NCBI RefSeq assembly: GCF_025643335.1
Contig: NZ_CP092489.1
Location: 443,501-507,500 of the forward strand
Direction of reading: 5' to 3'
Length of the DNA: 64,000 bases
Source: Endozoicomonas sp. Mp262
GTDB taxonomy: Bacteria > Pseudomonadota > Gammaproteobacteria > Pseudomonadales > Endozoicomonadaceae
The translations under genes were made by a program, and so were the position numbers. This document shows positions 17,916-26,961 of this stretch, piece by piece (the first letter of the stretch is position 1; every line of letters starts with the position of its first letter). The notes beneath the pieces were generated by a model, which saw only the letters and a list, made by a program, of their open reading frames with translations, was not told the DNA's origin and ran no database searches.

Positions 17916-19256
17916 TTATGCAAACGTATCAAGAAGCCCATAACCACTGGAGCCGCCCTGGGTTTCAGCAAGAGTCTCGGCATCACTGGGGTTATCATCG
18001 ACTTGGCCAGAGGAAACTGAAGATGGCGTGGATGCCAGCTGATATTTAGCACCACTTTGCGAGTCACCACCGGTGGAAACATTGACATTGACGAGGTTTA
18101 ACTCATGGCCTGCCATGGCTGTACGCAATCGATCTACCTGTTGGAGAATCAGATCCTTTACCGCAGTGCCTGAGGCATGAAATTGCACACTCACCTGGTC
18201 ACCGTCAACACTCAAGGCTATCTGTAATCGTCCCAGCTCTGGTGGATCAAGCCTGATTTGTGCCAGTCGTTGCTCTTTATTCACCAACCATGCCAGCCGC
18301 TCTCCCATAGACGACGGAAAGGACTGAAAATCCTTTAGCTTCATATCCATGGTTGATGGCATGGAAAATTTCTCTGGCTGTCGCTCTGTTATGGGGTTTA
18401 AAGGTCTGCTTTCTTCCAGGATTCCGGTGTCAATCTGGGCCGAATAAGAAACCGGCTTATCCCCTGCCAGCTCCTTTACCTGGTTTAAGTTAGGATGTTG
18501 CTCAATCACTGAAAACTGTCGCTTCGACAACGATTCAGTCAGCAGGGTTTCATAGTGACCGGTGGGCTTTTCCCTGACAGCCAGGCCAGGCAGCTTAAGG
18601 TCATGATCTGTGTTTTTGGCTTCATCTACCTTCGGGTTAAGCGCAAACTCCACACTGACCTGGTTAGTCGCCTTTGAGGATTCCGCTGATGGCTGAGATT
18701 CTGTGGTTACCGGCGATGCTACCAGCCTTGCCGATAAGGTTCGAAGCTCAACAGGTATGACCTGTTCATCAGGCAAGACTGTATTCACCTCGCCCATGCC
18801 CATATTCACCGCTGAATCGGCAGATGTTGTCATAACCGGAGCAAGCCATTGTTTCTTTATTCTGTCAGTGACCACTGTGCTTGTAGGGTGAACATCAACA
18901 ATATCCGGGAGTAATGGATCAACAGTGTTGCTTTTCACTTCTGGCAAGGCCACTTCTACAGGCTGTAAAGAATGATCCTCCAAAATATCTGGCGATAAAT
19001 TCCGGGGAATTTCATAGGATAACCCTGGCTTGAGAACGTCTTCAGGCGCTGACACCAGCTGCTGGAAAATATCCGGAAAATATAATGGATCGTAAGCTCC
19101 AGGCTGGCTGCCAGCGTCAGACCGAGAGGCAAGCATAACCGGAAATTGGGAAGGGGGTTGCCGGGTGCTGTCAGCTGCATCCGCTGCCGGAAGCCCGGAG
19201 GATGGCAAAGTACCTGTCAGTAACGACGATAAATCCAGTGCCTGTGAAACTTCCAT
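17916..19256 (-). CDS. fliK: FliK, hook-length control protein
   Basis: FliK measures hook length and switches the export specificity of FlhB. The protein has 446 residues. About residues 1-310 are Ser/Thr/Pro-rich and poorly conserved. The C-terminal Flg_hook domain (about 315-400) contains LAQIRLDPPELGRLQIALS and VSVQFHASGTAVKDLILQQV. The Gln/Ser/Gly-rich tail is typical. Its start touches the fliT stop, which suggests coupling. Confidence 0.93.
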   Translation of the reverse strand: MEVSQALDLSSLLTGTLPSSGLPAADAADSTRQPPSQFPVMLASRSDAGSQPGAYDPLYFPDIFQQLVSAPEDVLKPGLSYEIPRNLSPDILEDHSLQPVEVALPEVKSNTVDPLLPDIVDVHPTSTVVTDRIKKQWLAPVMTTSADSAVNMGMGEVNTVLPDEQVIPVELRTLSARLVASPVTTESQPSAESSKATNQVSVEFALNPKVDEAKNTDHDLKLPGLAVREKPTGHYETLLTESLSKRQFSVIEQHPNLNQVKELAGDKPVSYSAQIDTGILEESRPLNPITERQPEKFSMPSTMDMKLKDFQSFPSSMGERLAWLVNKEQRLAQIRLDPPELGRLQIALSVDGDQVSVQFHASGTAVKDLILQQVDRLRTAMAGHELNLVNVNVSTGGDSQSGAKYQLASTPSSVSSGQVDDNPSDAETLAETQGGSSGYGLLDTFA

Positions 19257-19573
19257 TATCGGTTACTCTCATAACTGTTAATGGCATGCTGCCGCTTTCT
19301 CAGCACAACCAGTTGATCCAACGCCTGCTTTTTTTCCTGGTTACACGACTCGGTGACTCTGTTAATAGCCGCCTGAAGGTCCTTCAGGATTCCCATTAAT
19401 TTACCATCCAGCTCTGGCGATACCCCTTCGGTTTCTTTAAGCGTATTTATTAACCCGGGTTCAATCCGTGACAGGGTTTTCCAGTCAGAATGATAACTGG
19501 CCCGATCAATGGCCTCCAGTAAAGACTCCAGCCGATCGCTTAATGATTTTTCTTCCGGGCTGTCATTCTTCAT
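19256..19573 (-). CDS. fliT: FliT-like flagellar chaperone (LafD position)
   Basis: FliT-type proteins are small helical chaperones for the filament cap FliD. This protein has 105 residues from the ATG at 19573; a GTG three codons earlier is also possible. It consists of predicted helices (LSDRLESLLEAIDRAS; KLMGILKDLQAAINRVTES). Sequence similarity to FliT is weak. The assignment rests on size and on the position between fliS and fliK, which is lafD in lateral clusters. It overlaps the fliS stop. Confidence 0.6.
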   Translation of the reverse strand: MKNDSPEEKSLSDRLESLLEAIDRASYHSDWKTLSRIEPGLINTLKETEGVSPELDGKLMGILKDLQAAINRVTESCNQEKKQALDQLVVLRKRQHAINSYESNR

Positions 19574-20015
19574 CGCTATCACTGGCCTGTTCAGGACCTA
19601 TCACTTCCACAAGGGCCTTATCAGAATGATTGTTATTCGATGTAATGGTATCCCATGCACTTTTTATTTCTGACATCAGGGCCACCACTTCATTAAGCTT
19701 TTCCACACTATTATCCGAGTTAGCCTGAATCAGAACCTGCATGGAATAGTGATAAAGGCCACTTAAGTTTTTAGCCATTTCACCACCCGCTTCCATATCG
19801 ATGGAACCATCCAGAACCACTATAATATCCAGCGCCTTTCCCAAAACCCTGGCCTTATCTTCCGGCTGCTTCCGCTCAATAAATCCCCGGGCCTGATAAA
19901 GATTCTTCATTAATGCATCAAACAACAGCTTGACCAGCTGCTCCGGAGATGCAATTTCTGCGGTTACCCTGCTTTGAACCTGCTGATAAGCGGAGAGCCC
20001 GGCTTGATTACTCAT
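19563..20015 (-). CDS. fliS: FliS, flagellin-specific export chaperone
   Basis: FliS binds the C-terminus of flagellin and prevents its early polymerisation. The family signature AYQQVQSRVTAEIASPEQLV and KLLFDALMKNLYQARGFIER is clear. The ATG at 20015 is preferred over a GTG one codon earlier. The protein has 150 residues, with an acidic C-terminal tail beyond the usual core of about 130. It would normally follow fliD, but fliD now lies 15 kb away in inverted orientation. Confidence 0.93.
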   Translation of the reverse strand: MSNQAGLSAYQQVQSRVTAEIASPEQLVKLLFDALMKNLYQARGFIERKQPEDKARVLGKALDIIVVLDGSIDMEAGGEMAKNLSGLYHYSMQVLIQANSDNSVEKLNEVVALMSEIKSAWDTITSNNNHSDKALVEVIGPEQASDSDEE

Positions 20016-20065
20016 CACTAAATAACCCTGTATAAGCGTGGAAATACTTTTTCACTAACAGCCAT

Positions 20066-20081
20066 TGCAAGAACAGTCCCC
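20066..20081 (-). promoter_or_regulatory. Likely sigma-54 promoter of the fliS-T-K-L-A-motAB operon
   Basis: The minus strand reads GGGGACTGTTCTTGCA. The -12 half TTGCA is perfect, the -24 half GGGAC is partial, and the GG-GC distance is the required 10 bases. It lies about 50 bp before fliS. If real, the operon has its own head even though fliC-fliD have moved away. Confidence 0.45.
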
Positions 20082-20338
20082 TTCCGGACAGGAAGACTCT
20101 TAGGTTCTATATCGCTCATGGATGAGTATTATTTAGGAAATTAACAATACTGGAGAGCGGTAATTGAATAGAGAGACGGATCAAAGACAAACCGCCAAAA
20201 GAGCGATACCAAGTCCGGCTTGAGAAAGGCCAAAGCATTGACTACCTGTTAGCTATTAAAACACCACCTGAATAAGCAAAAAGAGCTGATTAAACTATAG
20301 TATCAGAGGTGGATGAATCTCTATTGGAGGAAAAATCC
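20082..20338. other. Breakpoint-side intergenic region with possible transposase tail
   Basis: No gene is recognised here. A short plus-strand frame ending near 20275 reads RIKDKPPKERYQVRLEKGQ, which resembles an internal part of IS66-type transposases. It is too short to assign. It marks the edge of the region between fliS and the export genes. Confidence 0.3.
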
Positions 20339-20719
20339 ATGAAGAATATAGTTACATTCCTTGTATTCATGATTCTTGGGTGGAAAGTATCGGTATCGCT
20401 TGCATCAAATCCAGACGTAGAAACAACTGTGAAAGCTCTTAAATTTATACGGATGGTACATAAAGTTTATGACGCTAAAGTTGAGGGTTACTCTAACTAT
20501 CATGACCATTTTGCAGGTGGGGTTAATCCTTGGAGTAACCGAACCAGGCCAGGATATATCATTATTGAAGGCTACTACGGCACTCTGGTCAGCACAGTTC
20601 ATACACCACTTGGTTATATCTCAACCTGCGGCGGATCAGGCGGGACGCCAGACTCCACTGATGAAATTAATCAAGCAGTTAAAGATTTGCCTGGTATTAA
20701 ACTAAACCTGAATCCGTGA
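20339..20719 (+). CDS. Small secreted protein of unknown function
   Basis: I start this at the ATG at 20339, which has GGAGGAAAAATCC before it, not at an upstream ATG without such a site. The 126-residue product has a clear signal peptide (KNIVTFLVFMILGWKVSVSLA). The mature part of about 105 residues contains YIIIEGYYGTLVST and a C-terminal region CGGSGGTPDSTDE with a single Cys. I do not recognise the family. It stands alone between the fliS operon and transposase genes, and its base composition is more AT-rich than the flagellar genes. Confidence 0.65.
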   Translation: MKNIVTFLVFMILGWKVSVSLASNPDVETTVKALKFIRMVHKVYDAKVEGYSNYHDHFAGGVNPWSNRTRPGYIIIEGYYGTLVSTVHTPLGYISTCGGSGGTPDSTDEINQAVKDLPGIKLNLNP

Positions 20720-21098
20720 TTTCTTGATTTGCCCGGCAGTTTTGAAAATGTGCTGATTAATTTTTTCCTTTGAAAATAACTCGGGTTATTGATTGAAGTG
20801 TTTTTATGTCGTTTTTAAGCATAAATGCTGATCAAAATATCATCAAACTTGAAGACAGGTTGAAAGAAGCCCTACCGTTATCAATACAGTACTTTCTCAT
20901 TTATGGCATTTTTTTCTATCTCGCTATTCAATCAACAAAGTGCATGCTGGCAGCAATTCCCGCAAACCAGATTCCGGCTGGCACATTTTCAGTTAATTAA
21001 AAATGATTTTATCGCGGATGAACAGAGCCAGACTGCTGCTATATCGGCAGTCGGTTTTAATGACAGGTAACACAGGTCACAGGGCTAACATCAACGCT
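20720..21098. other. Gene-poor stretch with a weak 64-codon frame
   Basis: A plus-strand frame at 20806-21000 could give a 64-residue peptide with one membrane helix (IQYFLIYGIFFYLAIQS), but it has no clear ribosome binding site. From about 21000 the sequence probably belongs to the end of the adjacent IS. I could not define terminal inverted repeats. Confidence 0.3.
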
Positions 21099-22433
21099 CT
21101 ATGTCGTATCGACAGTCAGCAACTTCAAGCTCACACTTCGCCCTTCAATGATAGCTGTAAATACGTCTGTCCAGTTATCAATGCAGAACCAGTCAAACAG
21201 CCCTCGTATGGCATGCCAGAATGCCTTTTTAGACTTTTTTATCTTGAGCGCTTCCTGGAAGAGCTTGCAAGACAGTTGTTCTATCTGGTTGATGAGGAAG
21301 GCCGTAAAAGTCAGGCATGCCAGATTGCTGGCCAGATGCTGCTTTCCGTGCCCGTAATTGTGTTCGAGATGGTAGCCCTGTGTTTTCAGTGTATTGAACG
21401 TTTCGTTTTCAATTTTCCATTTAGCGCGTGCTCCTCGCATGAATTTATTCACGTTCTCGGCTGAAAGCTCAATGTCCGTGACCCAGGTGTTGACGTACTT
21501 CTTGTTGCCCTCTGGATCAATTTCTATATATTCGAGAAAGTTAACCAGCACATCCGGGTGTGACTTGTTAATGGGGGCACCATTCACAAACCGGAACCAG
21601 TGCGTAAACCCTTTATCATCGGTATATTCATAGCGCACCACTTTGTCTGCACAATCCAGCTCATCGACGGCCTGGTATAACGACTCATGGGTTGAATCCT
21701 TTGCCACCATAATGAAGCTATAGCCAAAGGACTTTACCAACTTGATGGTCGGTCCATCTGAGTACAGGTCATCAAAAGTCAGAACCAGTGGCAGGTGCGG
21801 ATGCTCTCTGGATAAATTCGCCAATAGCCGCTTGAGCGCTACCTTCTCACAATCATTCTTTGACGCATCAACTTGTTTGATGATGGGTTCAGGCATTAAA
21901 GGTAATACTTCTTTCTTGCCCGGCTTTACCAGACAGCAGGCCAGTAACTGATGGTAGTATTGCGGATTTTTGCTGCCTGGCTTTTTTACACAACACTCAG
22001 GACAACTAATCTTCCCTGAGCAAAAGTGCCCCGTACCATCGATAGGCGCAAGATACCCTTCCTCAAAATAAGTGAACTGCTTAAGCCGCCCAGATCGTTG
22101 CACAAAGGCAAACAGGCGGGTAAAGAACTTCCTTAAATAGCGTGTTTCGATAGGGTCAATCAGATCCCTCAGATAGGTATCACTGGGGACACAGCTGACA
22201 TTGTACATCGACTTTAAGTTCTTGAGCCTATCTGGGTTATTGACACAATCCTGATCAAAAGCCAGTAATGAAGGGTATTTCAGGTGCATGACTGCCAGGC
22301 CACTCATGACCGCATCATGAAGGACAATTTTGTCATGTTGGCTTTTCTTGCGAAAGTCTGGAATTTGACCCGCTTCATCAGAGACTATTTTGAGCAGTTT
22401 TTCAGCAATGGTTCTTGGTTTCGTTAGCGGCAC
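21099..22433 (-). CDS. DDE transposase, distant relative of the 1645-bp IS transposase
   Basis: This 444-residue protein is intact. The likely catalytic residues lie in APIDGTGHF, LTFDDLYSDGPT and WKIENETFNTLK, giving a D-D-E set of the IS4/ISNCY type. A Cys cluster (CSGKISCPECCVKK) follows the first Asp. The same architecture and many of the same motifs occur in the 466-residue transposases at 38392 and 45653, so the three are homologous but from different ISs. It lies at the breakpoint between fliS and fliP, next to an IS1380 transposase. Confidence 0.85.
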   Translation of the reverse strand: MPLTKPRTIAEKLLKIVSDEAGQIPDFRKKSQHDKIVLHDAVMSGLAVMHLKYPSLLAFDQDCVNNPDRLKNLKSMYNVSCVPSDTYLRDLIDPIETRYLRKFFTRLFAFVQRSGRLKQFTYFEEGYLAPIDGTGHFCSGKISCPECCVKKPGSKNPQYYHQLLACCLVKPGKKEVLPLMPEPIIKQVDASKNDCEKVALKRLLANLSREHPHLPLVLTFDDLYSDGPTIKLVKSFGYSFIMVAKDSTHESLYQAVDELDCADKVVRYEYTDDKGFTHWFRFVNGAPINKSHPDVLVNFLEYIEIDPEGNKKYVNTWVTDIELSAENVNKFMRGARAKWKIENETFNTLKTQGYHLEHNYGHGKQHLASNLACLTFTAFLINQIEQLSCKLFQEALKIKKSKKAFWHAIRGLFDWFCIDNWTDVFTAIIEGRSVSLKLLTVDTT

Positions 22434-22531
22434 AACATGAGCATCGTTATTATTATTGTGGTGAAATTCTACCGGATAGTCTGCGATTTTAGCAAGAGGC
22501 TACCAAGCTACAGCCCTTGTTATTAAGGGCT

Positions 22532-23884
22532 TTAATCAAGTCTGCGGGAATTGCTGGCATGCTGGCTTATTAATTGATGGAAAGACCTGAAACCAGGACA
22601 GTAACGACCAAAGCGTAGCCGGTATTGATGTCCTTTTTTCAGAAGACGGGCAGCCAGGTAGATGAGTTCCTGTATCACGGTTTTTAACCGGCGTCGTTTG
22701 GCTTTATGACGTACCGGCGCATCTGGCCCGAGCAAGCAACTCTGCCCCATGTAGCGCAGAATGTTATAGACCAGTGCACCCAAACACATCACCAGGTCGT
22801 TGGTGTCAAACTTGCCTGAAGGCAGGCGCTCTAAATCCATATCAGTCTTCAACTCACTGTGAAACTGCTCGCTGGTCGCATGATCCTCATAAAGATTAAT
22901 GATCTGATCATCGCTGTAGTCAGCTTCGCTGAGTGTTGTCCACCATCCTTCCAGCTCATAATCGGGTGTCAGAAATCTCTGCCCTACAGTATCAGTGGTA
23001 CGCTTGATAATGCGAATAATCAGACGCTGGTTACCATAGTTGGTTTCATAGACGGTTGAGAGTGTCGCATAACTCTTTCCTGGACGCGACTCCTCCCATT
23101 TGACTTGCTTTTCTTCAAAAATGGGGAGCCAGTGTTCCTTGGTGTGATACTTTCTTGGGTTGAGCTTGATAATGTGATTCACACCTTTGAACCCGGCGAT
23201 TTCCCGGCGCGATTCCTCAGCATCGTGGCCACTATCAAGGCGAACCAGAATAGGCGCTCGGGTCAAACGTCGGCTGCGGTGCAGCACTGCTTGTAAAAAG
23301 CCAATAAAATCATTCTGGGAGTGCTGAGAGCCTGGGCGTAATTCACATCCCAGGCACCAGCCTTCGCAGCCAAAGTAAGCGGCAATAGGGGCATAACCAA
23401 AGAATTTTTTATACGTGTACTCGACCCCCTCCTTTTTGGTATTGCTGTTATCCATAGGGAATACGTCGATATCCAGTGGTATGTGCTGCTTCTTATCGAG
23501 TTTTTTCGGAAGGGGTGTGACGGGCACCTGAAGATTAACCAGGACATCGGTAAGGCTGTCCTCGATGAAAGGAATCAGTTGGGCGGCATCTTCATTGAAA
23601 CGCTGTCTTAAGCGGCTGGCTGAAGGCATTTGTTTAATGCCCATTGCCAACCGGAACCAGTCGTTATCCCGGTTATTATCAACATTATCAAAATCACTTT
23701 TACCCTGAGCCAGTTGGCCGCAGTAAGCTCTGATCAGGTCGATATGAGTGATACGGTGCCTTTTTTTTATTTTGCGCAGGGATTTGCTTAACGCTGTCTT
23801 TTTGTTGAGTGCATGACCAACGAAATAAAGCCCTGCGACCGGTGTATAAAATTCCGTCTGTGATTGTTCAATTTTCAGTTTCAC
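22532..23884 (-). CDS. IS1380-family transposase
   Basis: The protein has 450 residues and is intact. Family features are DIDVFPMDNSNTKKEGVEYT, then YKKFFGYAPIAAYFG and ELRPGSQHSQNDFIGFLQ. PILVRLDSGHDAEESRREI contains the second catalytic Asp, and LYEDHATSEQFHSELKTDMD the Glu region. The sequence just outside (GTGCATTTTAACTTGGAACT at the right) may be the element end, but I could not match a left partner. Confidence 0.85.
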   Translation of the reverse strand: MKLKIEQSQTEFYTPVAGLYFVGHALNKKTALSKSLRKIKKRHRITHIDLIRAYCGQLAQGKSDFDNVDNNRDNDWFRLAMGIKQMPSASRLRQRFNEDAAQLIPFIEDSLTDVLVNLQVPVTPLPKKLDKKQHIPLDIDVFPMDNSNTKKEGVEYTYKKFFGYAPIAAYFGCEGWCLGCELRPGSQHSQNDFIGFLQAVLHRSRRLTRAPILVRLDSGHDAEESRREIAGFKGVNHIIKLNPRKYHTKEHWLPIFEEKQVKWEESRPGKSYATLSTVYETNYGNQRLIIRIIKRTTDTVGQRFLTPDYELEGWWTTLSEADYSDDQIINLYEDHATSEQFHSELKTDMDLERLPSGKFDTNDLVMCLGALVYNILRYMGQSCLLGPDAPVRHKAKRRRLKTVIQELIYLAARLLKKGHQYRLRFGRYCPGFRSFHQLISQHASNSRRLD

Positions 23885-24034
23885 AAAAATGCACCCAGGT
23901 GGTGAAAATTAGAGTGGGTGCATTTTAACTTGGAACTTACGTTTTGTGGTTGATCCAGAGGAGTTGGGCTACAGTGAACTCACGGATTCAGGCTAAAGTT
24001 AATCTGTCCAGAATACCTAACGGCTATAGGACAT

Positions 24035-24532
24035 ATGGGGCCTTGGTATATGCTAATGGAGCTTGATAACGAGGTTCTCGTAGACGATTCAGAGGTTCCA
24101 GATTGTGAATGGGATGAAGATGATATTATTCATAAGGATAGGATGGCAGACCGTTTTGAAAAGGAAATTAAGCCACGATTAAAACTACTCCATTCATTTC
24201 ATAAAGAAATGACATCTTACACATTTTTGCCCTCTCGCGAAGAAACAATTAGGTTGTTTGGCGAGGCACTTCAAATAGCTTTTACTAATGCTATTTTAAA
24301 CGACAACTTGGGAGTAGTTAGAGGTTTATTATCAGCTAAGGATCAAGACGAAGTAGAAAAATCCTTAAATTTACTTGGTTTCGAAGGTATAAAGGAAGAC
24401 AGCTATCTAAATCTCAATTTTAAAGAAGTATTAGCATGCTGGTTTACAGACAAACCGAAGGCTTGTAGAGCGCTACTCTCTTTATTATATTCTTCCTCAA
24501 TACCCAACGTTGAAAGCATAACAGCACAATAA
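24035..24532 (+). CDS. Hypothetical acidic protein, start uncertain
   Basis: The 165-residue product is acidic at its N-terminus (VLVDDSEVPDCEWDEDDIIH) and then mostly helical (ETIRLFGEALQIAFTNAILN). The frame stays open for about 18 codons above the first ATG, up to a TGA near the IS1380 end. The true N-terminus may therefore have been lost to, or altered by, the transposon. No signal peptide or membrane helix is seen. I do not recognise the family. It converges on fliP. Confidence 0.5.
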   Translation: MGPWYMLMELDNEVLVDDSEVPDCEWDEDDIIHKDRMADRFEKEIKPRLKLLHSFHKEMTSYTFLPSREETIRLFGEALQIAFTNAILNDNLGVVRGLLSAKDQDEVEKSLNLLGFEGIKEDSYLNLNFKEVLACWFTDKPKACRALLSLLYSSSIPNVESITAQ

Positions 24533-24600
24533 ATTCCCCTATCCTCATCATATATACGGAAGTTGATTGATGGAAGCAGTATAAACTCTTTCGGGAACAA

Positions 24601-25329
24601 TCAACCAAAGCTTGAGGCAAGGGTACTCATGGTCAGGGCCCAGCCATCAACCAGAACAAATAGCATCAGCTTGAAGGGAAGCGAGATCATTTGGGGGGAG
24701 AGCATAATCATACCCATTGCCATCAGAACACTGGCAATAACCAGGTCTATAACCAGAAACGGGATATAAATAATAAAACCGATTTGAAAGGCCGTCTTTA
24801 ATTCACTGGTAATAAAAGCAGGAATTAAAACCGAAAAAGGCACTTGTTCCACAGGAACACTCTCCTGCTCAGCAATTCGCATAAACATGGCCAGATCCGT
24901 TTCCCTTGTCTGGTTGAGCATAAAGTTTTTAATGGGTTCGGAACCCACTTTCAAGGCATCCATTAAAGGCAACTGCTCATTCAGATAGGGCGTCACTGCC
25001 TGCTGGTATATCTGACCAAATAATGGTGACATGATCATCAGGGTGACCGCCAGGGTAATACCAATCAAGACCTGGTTCGGCGGTGTCTGCTGAAGCCCCA
25101 TGGCTTGTCTTAAAATGGCCAGAACAATGATTATCCGGGTAAAACTGGTCAACATCAGTAACGCTGCCGGGATAAAGCTCATGGCCGTCATCAGCAGCAT
25201 TATCTGCAGGCTGGCGCTATACTGCTGTCCATCTCCAGAGTCTTTGACGGTAAAAAGGGGAATGCTGTCAGGTGCTGCCAATGCCAGCGAAGGAATGACT
25301 CCCAGAATCAGCACGATTAACCAGCGCAC
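24601..25329 (-). CDS. fliP: FliP, flagellar export gate protein
   Basis: FliP is the main pore subunit of the flagellar type III export gate. The protein has 242 residues with a cleavable signal peptide ([15 protein letters not shown]) and four membrane helices. Family parts are [20 protein letters not shown] and [20 protein letters not shown], with [11 protein letters not shown] near the end. It follows fliN after 39 bp. No fliO lies between them, and fliQ-fliR are 7 kb upstream, not downstream. Confidence 0.96.
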   Translation of the reverse strand: MRWLIVLILGVIPSLALAAPDSIPLFTVKDSGDGQQYSASLQIMLLMTAMSFIPAALLMLTSFTRIIIVLAILRQAMGLQQTPPNQVLIGITLAVTLMIMSPLFGQIYQQAVTPYLNEQLPLMDALKVGSEPIKNFMLNQTRETDLAMFMRIAEQESVPVEQVPFSVLIPAFITSELKTAFQIGFIIYIPFLVIDLVIASVLMAMGMIMLSPQMISLPFKLMLFVLVDGWALTMSTLASSFG

Positions 25330-25368
25330 TCTGTTCCTCCTTTACAGACCACAATCTTTACCGGACTA

Positions 25369-25734
25369 TCAGGACACATTTTTAATCCACTCGGATTTGT
25401 GGACAACATCCAGCAACCGGATACCGTAGCGATCATCAACCACAACCACCTCGGCATAGGCAATCAGGGTGCCATTAACTTTGACATCCAATGGGTCAGA
25501 CGCGTCTTTTTCCAGTTCAACAATGGAGCCTTTATTCAGCCTCAATAGCTCCCCAATACTGATTTTTGTACTGCCAAGCTCCAGAGATAAAGTCACCGGA
25601 ATGTCCAGGATCAACCCCAGGTCAGGACTCTGGTCATCACCTCCAGCACCTTCTCCTGTTGCCGGAGTTTCATTACTATCCGCAGCTTCTGTAGCTACAT
25701 CTTCGTTATTGGTATTTTGTTCTTCTTCGCTCAT
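25369..25734 (-). CDS. fliN: FliN, flagellar switch protein
   Basis: FliN is part of the C ring and helps dock export cargo. The protein has 121 residues, with an acidic N-terminal extension (EEEQNTNNEDVATEAADSNE) and the SpoA domain: LILDIPVTLSLELGSTKISI, GELLRLNKGSIVELEKDASD and GTLIAYAEVVVVDDRYGIRL. The start overlaps the fliM stop by 4 bp. Confidence 0.95.
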   Translation of the reverse strand: MSEEEQNTNNEDVATEAADSNETPATGEGAGGDDQSPDLGLILDIPVTLSLELGSTKISIGELLRLNKGSIVELEKDASDPLDVKVNGTLIAYAEVVVVDDRYGIRLLDVVHKSEWIKNVS

Positions 25735-26714
25735 TCTGAACCCTCACCATCCCTAGCCATATTATTCTGATTCATATTGCAATAAACCTTCAGCGCCAAT
25801 ACCCCTCCTTTTTCACAGACACTTACTTGAAGGCATGGAATGCCTCCCACACTGACATCGATGGATTCAGGCATATCCGCCAGAATAATATCTCCGGTTT
25901 CCAGCTTCAGCACCTGCTCAAGGGACATTTGTAAATGGCAAAGCCTGGCATTAAGCTCCACCTTTGCGCCCTTTACATTACCCCAAAGTGTATTTCGCCA
26001 GGCGGAATCCTGGTTACTGGACTGAAAGGCATGGAGTTGCTCTCTCACCGGCACCAGCGCCTTATAGGGCAGTACAATATGAAACTCCCCTTCCCGATCC
26101 AGCATTTTGATGCGCATACGCGCCACCAGAATTAACTCCGAGCTGGATATAAAAACCCTGGATACAGGGTTCGAGTGATAATCCGGCAGGCTACCTTCAA
26201 AAGGTATAATCATTTCCCAGGTGGAGCACATATGCTCCAGGGCCATTTTCAGGCAGCGGCGAACCATTCTCATTTCTGCCGGGGTCATATCACGACCCTC
26301 TTCTATATCAACCTGGCCACTGCCGCCAAAAAAAAGATCCACCATGGATACAATCAGTGGAATATCCATGGCAAAGAAGCCGGAAAAATTCAGGGTGCTT
26401 TCATTAAAAAGGTGTTCCAGAAGCTTATTCTCTCTGGGTTCAGCCTCATAATCACCGTATTTAAGGGAGCTGACCTTATCAAAATGAATTTCGACATCAT
26501 GGTGTAAGAAGTTGTAGATACTGGCCTGAAAGCCACTGCTGAACCGGTGAAAAATCAGCTCCAGGATAGGCACCAGGTCATGGATTTTTTCACCGGGATT
26601 GGTGATATCCAGTGTTTTTACCTTGGCATCAGCGGCCTCACTCACTGCTTTTTGAGTGTTCTTCCTTGCCGCCTCCATCAGGCTGATGGCGTCGTCCATC
26701 ACTGATTCTTTCAC
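25731..26714 (-). CDS. fliM: FliM, flagellar switch protein
   Basis: FliM joins FliG and FliN in the C ring. The protein has 327 residues. The start is a GTG at 26714 with GGAGG close before it. An ATG five codons later has no such site. The core contains DIPLIVSMVDLFFGG and the middle CheC-like domain, and the C-terminal SpoA part has LETGDIILADMPESIDVSVG. The usual N-terminal CheY-binding motif (LSQxEIDALL) is not evident: the N-terminus reads DDAISLMEAARKNT. This suggests weak or absent chemotactic switching, as in lateral flagella. Confidence 0.93.
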   Translation of the reverse strand: MKESVMDDAISLMEAARKNTQKAVSEAADAKVKTLDITNPGEKIHDLVPILELIFHRFSSGFQASIYNFLHHDVEIHFDKVSSLKYGDYEAEPRENKLLEHLFNESTLNFSGFFAMDIPLIVSMVDLFFGGSGQVDIEEGRDMTPAEMRMVRRCLKMALEHMCSTWEMIIPFEGSLPDYHSNPVSRVFISSSELILVARMRIKMLDREGEFHIVLPYKALVPVREQLHAFQSSNQDSAWRNTLWGNVKGAKVELNARLCHLQMSLEQVLKLETGDIILADMPESIDVSVGGIPCLQVSVCEKGGVLALKVYCNMNQNNMARDGEGSE

Positions 26715-26827
26715 ACAGCCTCCTGCTTGTGTGGAGCGAACAAAATAAGGGCTGATTTTTGACTATACGGCTTGCTGCCACCTATTTTCAATAGTTTCAC
26801 CGCCTTATTTCCATTTAGCCAGCCTCT

Positions 26828-26933
26828 CTCGTTCCCGGCGTCCCCCGCCGGGAATGCATACGAGCACCTCAAACTAGTCCCAGACTCACGGCCTGGGGAG
26901 GTATGCATTCCCAGGCAGGAGCCTGGGAACGAG
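26828..26933. repeat. 106-bp palindromic repeat made of two hairpins
   Basis: The left half contains TTCCCGGCG-TCCCC-CGCCGGGAA and the right half TTCCCAGGC-AGGA-GCCTGGGAA. The outer ends CTCGTTCCC and GGGAACGAG also pair, with GCATAC and GTATGC inside. This is the look of a REP/MITE-like non-coding element. It sits between flhA and fliM, at one seam of the permuted gene order. Confidence 0.75.
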
Positions 26934-26961
26934 TCCACGATCGGCTAAGTCCGACAGGCTG

